Shown piece after piece: positions 1-7,818 of a stretch of DNA of 64,000 bases; the stretch's first letter is position 1, and the number at the start of each line of letters is the position of its first letter. Source of the DNA: CAXXXW01 sp963665555 (GTDB lineage: Bacteria; Pseudomonadota; Alphaproteobacteria; Thalassobaculales; Thalassobaculaceae). The stretch is taken from NCBI GenBank assembly GCA_963665555.2, contig OY762308.1:1922001-1986000 (forward strand), written 5' to 3'. The notes beneath the pieces are model-generated. The model was not told the origin of the DNA, ran no database searches, and saw only the letters and a program-made list of their open reading frames with translations. Both the position numbers and the translations under genes were made by a program.

Positions 1-1337
1 GGCGGCTGGCCGAGGCGCGGCTGCGGCTCAGGGCCATGGCGCCGGGGGTGGACGGGGCGATCCGGCGCGTCCCGGCGGCGCTGCGCGGCGATCCGGGGCT
101 GCTGTACGAAAGGCTGCGCTGGCGCGGCCGCAAGGGGCGGCACGAGGAGGCGGCGGCGCTGTTCCGCCACGCGCCGGCGGACCCGCCGCGGCCCGCCCTG
201 TGGTGGCGCCAGCGGGCGATGCAGATCCGCGAGGCGCTCGACGACGGGCGGATCGACGACGCCGCGCGCCTCGCCGCCGGCCATGTCCAGCGCGCCGGGC
301 TGCCGCTGGCGAACGCGCGCTGGCACGCCGGCTGGGTGGCGCTGCGCTTCGCCGGGCGGCCGCTGGAGGCGTCGCGGCATTTCATCGACATGCACGCCGA
401 TGTGCGCAGCCCGATCAGCCGCGCCCGCGCCGCCTACTGGGCCGGGCGCGCGCTGGCGGCGGCCGGCGACCGGGGCGGCGCGGGGGAGTGGTTCGCGCTG
501 GCGGCGCGCCACGACACGACCTTCTACGGACAGCTGGCCGCCGCCCGGCCGGAGGTTCGCGCCGCCCCGCCGCGCCCGGCCGGCCGCCCGCCGCCGCCCG
601 GCCCGGCCGCGTTCGGCGATTCCGGGTCGCGCCTCCTGGCGGCGACGGCGCGCGCCCTGGTCCGGGTCGGCGAGCGCGAACTGGCGGACAGGTTCCTGAA
701 GCGGCTGGTCCGGGGGCCGGTGGCGAACGCGCCGGCCGTCGCCGCGCTGGGCCGCGAACTCGACCGCCCCGACATCGGCGTCGCGGCCGCCCGGCGCGCG
801 GCCCGTTCCGGCCTCGTCATGGCGGAGGCGGGCTATCCGCTGGTTCCGCTGCCACGCCTCGCCGGCCCGGAGCCCGCGCTGGTCCTCGCGGTCGCGCGGC
901 AGGAGAGCAATTTCGACGCGGCGGCGCGCAGCCCGGCCGGCGCGCTGGGCGCGATGCAGCTGATGCCGGCGACGGCGAAGCGCATGGCCCGCGTCGAGGG
1001 CGCGCGCTGGTCCCGCGACCGGCTGACCGCCGATCCGGGCTACAATTTCCGCCTCGGCGCGGCCTATCTGCGCCGCCTGCTCGACCGCTTCGACGGCGAC
1101 TATGTGCTCGCCGCCGCCGCCTACAACGCCGGCCCGGCCCGGGCGCGGCGCTGGATCGCGGCGCGCGGCGACCCCCGGGACCCGGAAGTCGATGTCGTCG
1201 ACTGGATCGAGCGCATCCCCTTCCACGAGACCCGCAACTATGTCCAGCGCGTGCTGGAGAACCTGCATGTCTATCGCCGCCGCCTCGGCGCGCCGGCGGC
1301 TGGATGGCGGGCGCCGGTTCGATATTCCCGGCGATAA
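1..1337 (+). CDS. slt: Soluble lytic murein transglycosylase, 5'-truncated by window start
   Basis: Periplasmic enzyme that cleaves the MurNAc-GlcNAc bond of peptidoglycan with formation of a 1,6-anhydro ring. The reading frame is open from the first bases and the protein-like sequence (RLAEARLRLRAMAPGVDG) continues upstream of the first ATG at 36, so the true start and signal peptide lie outside the window. The first two thirds are an alpha-helical repeat region of the Slt70 U-domain type. The C-terminal third is the SLT domain: RQESNF carries the catalytic Glu (residue 290 counted from the ATG at 36), followed by GALGAMQLMPATAKRMA and AAAAYNAGPARARRW, the classic motifs II and III. It ends with a Tyr/Arg-rich tail after ETRNYVQRVLEN. 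Family assignment is firm; whether it is Slt or a close MltC/E relative depends on the missing N-terminus. Confidence 0.9.
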   Translation, partial: RLAEARLRLRAMAPGVDGAIRRVPAALRGDPGLLYERLRWRGRKGRHEEAAALFRHAPADPPRPALWWRQRAMQIREALDDGRIDDAARLAAGHVQRAGLPLANARWHAGWVALRFAGRPLEASRHFIDMHADVRSPISRARAAYWAGRALAAAGDRGGAGEWFALAARHDTTFYGQLAAARPEVRAAPPRPAGRPPPPGPAAFGDSGSRLLAATARALVRVGERELADRFLKRLVRGPVANAPAVAALGRELDRPDIGVAAARRAARSGLVMAEAGYPLVPLPRLAGPEPALVLAVARQESNFDAAARSPAGALGAMQLMPATAKRMARVEGARWSRDRLTADPGYNFRLGAAYLRRLLDRFDGDYVLAAAAYNAGPARARRWIAARGDPRDPEVDVVDWIERIPFHETRNYVQRVLENLHVYRRRLGAPAAGWRAPVRYSRR

Positions 1338-1438
1338 CCGGCGCGGCGGGCGTTCCGTCCGGGCGCGGAGAGTGCTAAACAACGCCGCGCGCGCCGCTCC
1401 GGCGCGCCCGCCCGCGAAACGGACCCGGCGCCCGACCG

Positions 1439-2695
1439 ATGGCCGAGTACTCCGCCCTGAGCCTGCTGCGCCACGCCATCGGCGGCCACCGGAACTGGCG
1501 GCGCGCCTGGCGCGATCCGGAGCCGAAAAAGCACTACGACACGGTGATCGTCGGCGCCGGCGGGCACGGGCTGGCGACCGCCTACTACCTCGCCAGGCTG
1601 CACGGGGCGCGGAACGTGGCGGTGCTGGAGAAGGGCTGGCTCGGCGGCGGCAACACCGGGCGCAACACCACCATCGTGCGCTCCAACTACCTGCTCGACG
1701 ACAACGCGCTGTTCTACGAGCACTCGCTGAAGCTGTGGGAGGGGTTGAGCCGGGAGTTGAACTTCAACGTCATGTTCAGCCAGCGCGGCGTGCTCAACCT
1801 CGGCCATTCCGACCACCAGATGGACGAGTTCGCGCGGCGCGGCAACGCGATGCGCCTGAACGGGATCGACGCCGAACTGCTCGACCGCGCCCAGCTGCGC
1901 CGCATGGCCCCGTGGCTCGACTTCTCCGCCGAGGCCCGGTTCCCGATCCAGGGCGCGCTGCTGCAGCCGCGCGGCGGCACGGCGCGGCACGACGCGGTGG
2001 CCTGGGGCTTCGCGCGCGGCGCCGACCGGCTCGGCGTGGACATTATCCAGAACTGCGAGGTCACCGGGTTCCGGATGAAGGGCGGGCGGATCGTCGCCAT
2101 CGAGACGAGCCGGGGCGAGATCGGCTGCGGCCGGGTCGGCTTCGCGGTGGCCGGCCACACCGGCCATCTCGCGGCCAGGGCGGGCCTGAAGCTGCCGATC
2201 GAAAGCCATGTGCTGCAGGCCTTCGTCTCGGAGCCGCTGAAGCCGATGATCGACTGCGTGGTCAGCTTCGGCGTCGGCCATTTCTACATCAGCCAGTCGG
2301 ACAAGGGCGGGCTGGTGTTCGGCGGCGACCTCGACATGTACAACTCCTACGCCCAGCGCGGGAACATGCCGCTGATCGAGCACGTGATGGCCGCCGGCGT
2401 GTCCATGGTCCCGGCGCTGTCGCGCCTGCGGGTGCTGCGCCACTGGGGCGGCGTGATGGACATGTCGATGGACGGCAGCCCGATCATCGGCAAGTCGCCT
2501 ATCGACAACCTCTACCTCAATTGCGGCTGGTGCTACGGCGGCTTCAAGGCGACGCCGGGGTCCGGCTGGGTGTTCGCCCACACCATCGCCAACGACGCGC
2601 CGCACCCGCTCAACGCCGGCCTGTCGCTCGACCGTTTCGCGCGCGGCCGCGCGGTGGACGAGCGGGGCGCCGGGCCGTATCCGAACCGGCACTGA
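1439..2695 (+). CDS. soxB: Sarcosine oxidase, beta subunit
   Basis: Catalytic flavoprotein subunit of heterotetrameric sarcosine oxidase, which oxidises N-methylglycine to glycine with transfer of the methyl carbon to tetrahydrofolate and release of H2O2. The 418 residues match the family length. An FAD-binding GAGGHG sits at residues 39-44, followed by the beta-subunit hallmark GGGNTGRNTT. His184 in RHDAVAW lies in the segment that carries the covalent FMN in characterised enzymes (assigned by motif). It is the first gene of soxBDAG, 15 bases upstream of soxD. I see no strong Shine-Dalgarno sequence before the ATG; the start is set by the family N-terminus (YSALSLLRHA). Confidence 0.96.
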   Translation: MAEYSALSLLRHAIGGHRNWRRAWRDPEPKKHYDTVIVGAGGHGLATAYYLARLHGARNVAVLEKGWLGGGNTGRNTTIVRSNYLLDDNALFYEHSLKLWEGLSRELNFNVMFSQRGVLNLGHSDHQMDEFARRGNAMRLNGIDAELLDRAQLRRMAPWLDFSAEARFPIQGALLQPRGGTARHDAVAWGFARGADRLGVDIIQNCEVTGFRMKGGRIVAIETSRGEIGCGRVGFAVAGHTGHLAARAGLKLPIESHVLQAFVSEPLKPMIDCVVSFGVGHFYISQSDKGGLVFGGDLDMYNSYAQRGNMPLIEHVMAAGVSMVPALSRLRVLRHWGGVMDMSMDGSPIIGKSPIDNLYLNCGWCYGGFKATPGSGWVFAHTIANDAPHPLNAGLSLDRFARGRAVDERGAGPYPNRH

Positions 2696-2710
2696 CGGGA
2701 GAGGCCGGCC

Positions 2711-3001
2711 ATGATCCGCATCCCCTGCCCCTGGTGCGGCCCGCGCGACCATTCGGAGTTCGTCTATGTCGGCGACGCGACGAAACGCCGCCCGGACGAC
2801 GGCGCCGACGGCGGGGCGTGGTTCGATTTCGTCTATGTGCGCGACAACCCGCGCGGCCCGCACCTGGAGTACTGGCGCCATGCCCAGGGCTGCGGGGCCT
2901 TCGTGAAGGTGCTGCGCGACACGGCGACGCACGAGGTGCTGGCGGCGGGCCGGCCGGAGGACGACCTTGCCCCCGCCGGCGGCGCGGAGGCCGGGCGATG
3001 A
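2711..3001 (+). CDS. soxD: Sarcosine oxidase, delta subunit
   Basis: Small zinc-binding subunit (96 residues) of heterotetrameric sarcosine oxidase. The expected zinc ligands are visible: Cys6 and Cys9 in CPWCG near the start, and His57 and Cys61 in WRHAQGCGAF. It has no catalytic centre of its own and helps hold the complex together. The stop codon overlaps the start of soxA in an ATGA arrangement (2998-3001), which points to translational coupling. A GGGAGAGG ribosome binding site precedes its ATG. Confidence 0.95.
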   Translation: MIRIPCPWCGPRDHSEFVYVGDATKRRPDDGADGGAWFDFVYVRDNPRGPHLEYWRHAQGCGAFVKVLRDTATHEVLAAGRPEDDLAPAGGAEAGR

Positions 3002-6000
3002 TCCCGTTCCTCCGGCGCCCGGACCAGCCCCGGCGCCTTCCCGAGGGCGGGGAGATCGACCGCCTCGCCCCGCTCGCCTTCTCCTTCGACGGCAAGCGCT
3101 ATATCGGCCACGCGGGCGACACGCTGGCCTCGGCGCTGCTCGCCAACGGCGTCCGGCTGGTGGGGCGGAGCTTCAAGTACCACCGCCCGCGCGGCGTTTA
3201 CACCGCCGGCCCGGAGGAGCCGAACGCGCTTGTGACGCTGCGCTCCGGCGCGCGGCGCGAGCCGAACGCGCGCGCCACCGTCGTCGAACTGTTCGCCGGG
3301 CTCGAGGCGTGGAGCCAGAATCGCTGGCCGACGCTGGAGCTCGACGCGATGCAGGCGAACGCGCTGCTCTCGCCGCTGCTGCCCGCCGGGTTCTACTACA
3401 AGACCTTCATGGGCGCGCCCGGCTGGCGCTTCTGGGAGCGGTTCATCCGGCGCGCCGCCGGGATGGGCCGCGCCGGCCTGGAGCGCGACCCCGACAGCTA
3501 CGACCGGATGCACGCCCATTGCGATGTGCTGGTCGTCGGCGGCGGGCCGGCCGGGCTGGCGGCGGCGCTGGCGGCCGGGCGTTCCGGCGCGCGCACGATG
3601 CTGCTGGAGGAGACGGACGCGCCCGGCGGCCGGCTGCGGGCGGAGCGCGAGACGCTGGACGGCGCGCCGGCGCGGGAATGGGCCGCCCGCGTCCGGGCCG
3701 AACTGGAAGACCTGCCGGATGTCGAGGTCATGGCCCGGACGACGGCCTTCGGCTACTACGACGGCGATGTCGTCGCGGCGGTGGAGCGGGTGTCCGACCA
3801 CCTGGCCGAGCCGCCGCCCTTCGCGCCGCGCCAGCGGCTGTGGCTCATCCGGGCGCGCCGGGTCGTGCTCGCCACCGGCGCGGTGGAGCGGCCGCCGGTC
3901 TTCGCCGGCAACGACCGGCCGGGGATCATGCTGGCCGGGGCCGCGCGCGCCTATGTCAACCGCTTCGCCGCGCGGCCGGGCGACCGCGCGGCCGTCTTCG
4001 CCAACAGCGACGACGGCTACCGGACGGCGATCGACCTGGCCCGCGCCGGGGTCGAGGTCCGCGTCGTCGCCGACAGCCGGCCGGGCGGGCAGGGGCCGCT
4101 GCGCGAACGGGCCGAGGCGCTGGGGATCGAATGCCTTGCCGGCGCGGCGGTCGTCGCCACCGACGGCTATCTCGGCCTGGCGGGCGTGGAGATCGCGCCG
4201 CTCTCGGCCGACGGAAGGTCGCTCGCCGGCCCGGCCCGGCGCCATTCGGTGGACCTGCTGGCCGTGTCCGGCGGCTGGAGTCCGAACATCCACCTCCAGG
4301 GCCATTCCGGGACCGCGCCGGTCTACCATCCCGGCCTCGGCGCCTTCGTTCCGGGGCCGCCGCGCCCGGCCGAGCGCTCGGCGGGGGCGTGCAACGGCGC
4401 CTTCGGCCTCGCCGAGTGCCTGCGCCAGGGGGCCGGGGCGGGCGCGGAGGCGGCGCGGGCGCTGGGCTTCGCCGTCCCGCCCGTCGCGCTGCCGGCGGCG
4501 GACGAACCGCCCGTCGGCCCGGCCCGCCCGCTCTGGCGCGTTCCCGGAAAGGGCTGGAAGTTCGTCGATCTCCAGGACGACGTGACCGACGCCGACATCG
4601 AACTGGCCCACCGCGAGGGCTATGTCTCGGTCGAGCACCTGAAGCGCTACACCACGCTCGGCATGGGGACGGACCAGGGCAAGACCTCGAACGTCAACGG
4701 CGTCGCGATCATGGCCGAGGCGCGGGGGATTTCGATCTCCGAGGCCGGCGTTCCCCGGCCGCGCCCGCCCTACACGCCGGTCGCCATCGGCGCCATCGCG
4801 GGGCCGGAGACCGGCCGGCGGTTCGCGCCGGTCCGCCGCACCGCGATGCATGGCTGGCACGCCGCCAACGGCGCCGTTTTCGTCGAGGCCGGCCACTGGC
4901 TGCGCCCGCAATACTACCTCCGGCCGGGCGAGGAGGACGGGACCGCGGCGATGGACCGCGCCATCGTCCGCGAGGTCGAGGGGACGCGCGGCGCGGCCGG
5001 GCTGGTCGATGTCTCGACGCTGGGCAAGATCGACATCCAGGGCGCCGACGCGGCCGGGTTCCTCGACCTTGTGTATGTGAACGGCTGGCGGACCCTGCCC
5101 GTCGGGCGCGCGCGCTACGGCCTCATGCGGCGCGAGGACGGGCTGGTTTTCGACGACGGCACGACCTCGCGCGTCGGCGAGAACCGCTACTTCATGACCA
5201 CCACCACCGCCAACGCGGCGGCGGTGCTGGCCCATCTGGAGGAGCACCTGCAAATCCACTGGCGCGGCCTCGACGTCAAGGTCGCCTCGGTCACCGAGCA
5301 ATGGGCCGCCATGGCGCTCGCCGGGCCGCGGAGCCGGGAAATCCTCGCCGAAATCGTCGAGGGGCTGGATGTCTCGAACGCCGCGCTGCCCTTCATGGGC
5401 GTGCGCGACTCCGCGATCGCCGGCGTTCCGGCGCGCGTCTTCCGCATCAGCTTTTCCGGCGAACTGGCCTACGAAATCGCCGTTCCGGCGGATTACGGCG
5501 AACATGTCTGGGAGCGGGCGATGGAGGCCGGGGCGTCGCGCGGGATCGTCCCCTACGGGACCGAGGCGATGGGCGTCATGCGGATCGAGAAGGGCCACCC
5601 CGCGGGCGGCGAACTCGACGGCCGGACGACGGCCCACGACCTCGGCATGGGGCGGATGGCGCGTTCGGGCAAGCCGCATATCGGCCGCGCGATGGCGGGG
5701 CGCGAGGGGCTGGAGGACCCGGCGCGGCCGGCGCTCGTCGGGCTGGTTCCGGTGGACGGGCGGTCGCGGCCGCGCGCCGGCGCGATCCTGGTGGCGGACC
5801 CCGAGGCGCAACCGCCGGTCCCGAAGCTGGGGCATGTGTCGTCCTCGGCCTATGTCAGCCCGACGGTGGGCCATCCGGTCGCGCTCGGCTTCGTCGAGGG
5901 CGGGATGGCGCGCGCGGGCGAGACGGTCTGGGCGATGTTCCCGCTGCGCGGCGAGGCGATCGAGGTGCGGGTGACGGACCCGGTGTTTTACGACAAGGCG

Positions 6001-6021
6001 GGGGAGCGGCTCCATGGCTGA
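2998..6021 (+). CDS. soxA: Sarcosine oxidase, alpha subunit
   Basis: Large subunit (1007 residues) that binds NAD and carries the folate site of sarcosine oxidase. The start at 2998 overlaps the soxD stop by four bases. The order of parts is an N-terminal ferredoxin-like segment (FDGKRYIGHAGDTLASAL, then SFKYHRPRG), a pyridine-nucleotide-disulphide oxidoreductase-type core with GGGPAG at residues 181-186 and VLATGAVERPPVF, and from about residue 600 a GcvT-like aminomethyltransferase fold that receives the iminium intermediate and forms methylenetetrahydrofolate. Length and order are those of the family. A longer frame upstream is a shadow of soxB. The end overlaps soxG by eight bases. Confidence 0.96.
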   Translation: MIPFLRRPDQPRRLPEGGEIDRLAPLAFSFDGKRYIGHAGDTLASALLANGVRLVGRSFKYHRPRGVYTAGPEEPNALVTLRSGARREPNARATVVELFAGLEAWSQNRWPTLELDAMQANALLSPLLPAGFYYKTFMGAPGWRFWERFIRRAAGMGRAGLERDPDSYDRMHAHCDVLVVGGGPAGLAAALAAGRSGARTMLLEETDAPGGRLRAERETLDGAPAREWAARVRAELEDLPDVEVMARTTAFGYYDGDVVAAVERVSDHLAEPPPFAPRQRLWLIRARRVVLATGAVERPPVFAGNDRPGIMLAGAARAYVNRFAARPGDRAAVFANSDDGYRTAIDLARAGVEVRVVADSRPGGQGPLRERAEALGIECLAGAAVVATDGYLGLAGVEIAPLSADGRSLAGPARRHSVDLLAVSGGWSPNIHLQGHSGTAPVYHPGLGAFVPGPPRPAERSAGACNGAFGLAECLRQGAGAGAEAARALGFAVPPVALPAADEPPVGPARPLWRVPGKGWKFVDLQDDVTDADIELAHREGYVSVEHLKRYTTLGMGTDQGKTSNVNGVAIMAEARGISISEAGVPRPRPPYTPVAIGAIAGPETGRRFAPVRRTAMHGWHAANGAVFVEAGHWLRPQYYLRPGEEDGTAAMDRAIVREVEGTRGAAGLVDVSTLGKIDIQGADAAGFLDLVYVNGWRTLPVGRARYGLMRREDGLVFDDGTTSRVGENRYFMTTTTANAAAVLAHLEEHLQIHWRGLDVKVASVTEQWAAMALAGPRSREILAEIVEGLDVSNAALPFMGVRDSAIAGVPARVFRISFSGELAYEIAVPADYGEHVWERAMEAGASRGIVPYGTEAMGVMRIEKGHPAGGELDGRTTAHDLGMGRMARSGKPHIGRAMAGREGLEDPARPALVGLVPVDGRSRPRAGAILVADPEAQPPVPKLGHVSSSAYVSPTVGHPVALGFVEGGMARAGETVWAMFPLRGEAIEVRVTDPVFYDKAGERLHG

Positions 6022-6667
6022 CGCGCCGGCGAACGGGACGGGCGCCGCCCCGCCGACCCGCCGCTCCGCGCTCGCCGGCGCGTTCGAGGCCGGCCTCCGC
6101 GGCGCGCGGCACTGGCGCGGACCGGGCGTCCGGCTGGCGGAGCGCCATCCGCTCGCGATCGCGCAGGTCGAGGCGCGGCGGGACGGCGCCGGCGGGGAGG
6201 ACGGAGCGGCGGCGGCGCGCGACGCCGTGGCGGCGGCGCTGGGCGTCCGCCCGCCGGAGGCGCCGAACACGGCCGCCGGCGGCGAGGCGGGCCGGCCGCG
6301 CGTGCTGTGGACCGGCCCCGGCCGCTGGCTGGCGGTCGAGCCGGAGGCGCGCGACCTCGCCGCGCTGCTGGAGGCGGCGGCCGGGCCGGCGGGGGCGGCG
6401 GTCGTGGACCTGTCGCACGGCCGGTCGCGCCTGCGCCTGTCGGGCCGCGACGCGCGCCGCGTGCTGGCGAAGGGCGCGCCGCTGGACTGGCATCCGGCCG
6501 CATTCGCCCCCGGCGCCTGCGCCCAGACGGCGCTGTTCCACCTCCCGGCGCTGATCGATTGCCGCGACGCCGACGCCTTCGACCTGTACGCCGCGCGCGG
6601 CTACGCCCTCGACCTGTGCGAGAGCCTGATCGACGCGGCGGCGGAATACGGCTGCGAGATCGCGTGA
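6014..6667 (+). CDS. soxG: Sarcosine oxidase, gamma subunit
   Basis: Gamma subunit (217 residues) of heterotetrameric sarcosine oxidase, the least conserved of the four. It shares the GcvT-like fold and stacks on the alpha subunit. Supporting sequence includes LSHGRSRLRLSGRDARRVLAKG and the C-terminal YAARGYALDLCESLIDAA, both typical of SoxG. It begins eight bases inside soxA and closes the operon. The next gene converges from the other strand 12 bases beyond its stop, and no clear intrinsic terminator is visible between them. Confidence 0.93.
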   Translation: MADAPANGTGAAPPTRRSALAGAFEAGLRGARHWRGPGVRLAERHPLAIAQVEARRDGAGGEDGAAAARDAVAAALGVRPPEAPNTAAGGEAGRPRVLWTGPGRWLAVEPEARDLAALLEAAAGPAGAAVVDLSHGRSRLRLSGRDARRVLAKGAPLDWHPAAFAPGACAQTALFHLPALIDCRDADAFDLYAARGYALDLCESLIDAAAEYGCEIA

Positions 6668-6679
6668 CGGGGCCGCGCC

Positions 6680-7534
6680 TCAATTCGACGGCGGCCGTTC
6701 GATGCTGTTCCTCGCGCCCTCGATAATTTTTCCGAGGCCGCGCGCCTTGATGTCGTGGTCGTAACAGCAATACAGCAGCCACACGCGCTTCCAGAGGTCG
6801 TCTTCCGGCTCCATCCATTCGACGGCAAGCCCAAGCTTTTTCGCCTCCGAAAAATCGATCACCGCCCCATGCGAGTGGTAGGTATCGGAAGACGACACCT
6901 CATCGATAACTTTCTTGATTTCTTTGCAGTTCTTACCACGCAGCATCCCCTCCGAAAGAATTTTCGTTGCGATTTGTTTTGTTCTTTCGACAGCCGATTC
7001 CGCGAGAGATCGCATGATTGGAGTCTGGGTTTTATCTTTGGCAATAATCTGACAGGGCACGGACCCGAATTCGGGCAGAAAGAATTGAGAATCGACCGGA
7101 CCGAGTTCGGAATTGACTCCCAGCAATATCTTCTCGGCCGACATCGCAATCAGCGTGCCCCCGGACTTCGCCGTGTTCGGAACGATGACTCGATAGCGTT
7201 TTTTCCATTGGCGAAGAACGGAGATAAATTTTTCGACCGCGTCGACGGAGCCTCCGAGAGTTTGGACGATCAGATCGACCTCGTCTCCGGAAGTACCGTA
7301 CATTATCTCTGACAGATCGTCGGCGTCCGAAGCGTTTATGCCTTCCGTAAAGCCCGCAAAATATACCACAACCTCGCGGCCGGTATCTTCTTCGATATCC
7401 GCAATCAACAATTGTCGCAAATATCGGTCTTTCTCAGCAGCCCAGTACTTGGGAGACTGGGATGGCAAGCGCTGTCCGCGCGGGAATCGTTCAGTCGGTT
7501 TTCTTCGCGGGGACTTCGACACGGAAAAACCCAT
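6680..7534 (-). CDS. Serine dehydrogenase proteinase-type (SDH/ClpP-SppA fold) protease
   Basis: A 284-residue protein of the SDH proteinase group within the ClpP/crotonase superfamily. The nucleophile is probably Ser124 in TAKSGGTLIA, with an oxyanion-type TLGGSVDAV loop at residues 92-100 and the family phrase NSELGPVDSQF just after. No signal peptide or transmembrane segment is evident, so it is probably cytosolic; members are known as ATP-independent proteases or are uncharacterised. Base composition is clearly less GC-rich than the genes on either side, which suggests transfer. It overlaps by 44 bases the 58-residue ORF upstream and probably shares its promoter. The substrate is unknown. 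Confidence 0.82.
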   Translation of the reverse strand: MGFSVSKSPRRKPTERFPRGQRLPSQSPKYWAAEKDRYLRQLLIADIEEDTGREVVVYFAGFTEGINASDADDLSEIMYGTSGDEVDLIVQTLGGSVDAVEKFISVLRQWKKRYRVIVPNTAKSGGTLIAMSAEKILLGVNSELGPVDSQFFLPEFGSVPCQIIAKDKTQTPIMRSLAESAVERTKQIATKILSEGMLRGKNCKEIKKVIDEVSSSDTYHSHGAVIDFSEAKKLGLAVEWMEPEDDLWKRVWLLYCCYDHDIKARGLGKIIEGARNSIERPPSN

Positions 7535-7667
7535 TCTTCTCGGCGGGCAGGAGATGGCGCGACTTGAGGGGTTCCTTGTACTGGTAATCCCCGAAGAACC
7601 TCATCGGCCTCGGCGTTTCCCGCTGTCCCGGCGACTCTTCTTCGCGATCCCTTCCGGTGCGGCGCAT
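7491..7667 (-). CDS. Small hypothetical protein upstream of the SDH-type protease
   Basis: A 58-residue ORF that I do not recognise. The N-terminal half is very charged and Arg/Glu-rich, and the C-terminal half reads RFFGDYQYKEPLKSRHLLPA and then KNGFFRVEVPAKKTD, which looks like a small folded module. The start at 7667 is chosen over an in-frame ATG 30 bases upstream because GGAGG lies eight bases before it. The 3' end overlaps the protease gene by 44 bases, so the two are probably translationally coupled. It shares the lower GC content of the protease gene. It could be a substrate, adaptor or inhibitor; this is inference from position only, and a spurious ORF is not excluded. Confidence 0.5.
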   Translation of the reverse strand: MRRTGRDREEESPGQRETPRPMRFFGDYQYKEPLKSRHLLPAEKNGFFRVEVPAKKTD

Positions 7668-7699
7668 CCCGTTTTCCTCCGCGCGTGTTTCGCGCATCG

Positions 7700-7713
7700 T
7701 TCCGTTACCGGAA
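7700..7713. promoter_or_regulatory. Palindrome upstream of the small ORF/protease pair, possible operator
   Basis: TTCCG-TTAC-CGGAA is a perfect 5+5 inverted repeat with a 4-base spacer, 33 bases upstream of the 58-residue ORF start on the minus strand. Its place in the presumed promoter region suggests a repressor site; there is no independent support. Confidence 0.3.
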
Positions 7714-7818
7714 GCCGCCTACCACGAATCGCCGGACGGCGCAAGAATCCCGTCGGCTCCGCGCGCGGCCGGGCGCGGGGCGGCGGGGCCCTCCCCGCGC
7801 GCCGCCCCGCGTCCGCGC

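Noticed and set aside
2833..6270. Very long minus-strand open frame (over 1100 codons) opposite soxA
   Set aside because: The product is dominated by Arg/Ala/Gly/Pro low-complexity sequence with no family motif, while the plus strand encodes complete sarcosine oxidase subunits. High GC removes stop codons from the opposite frames.
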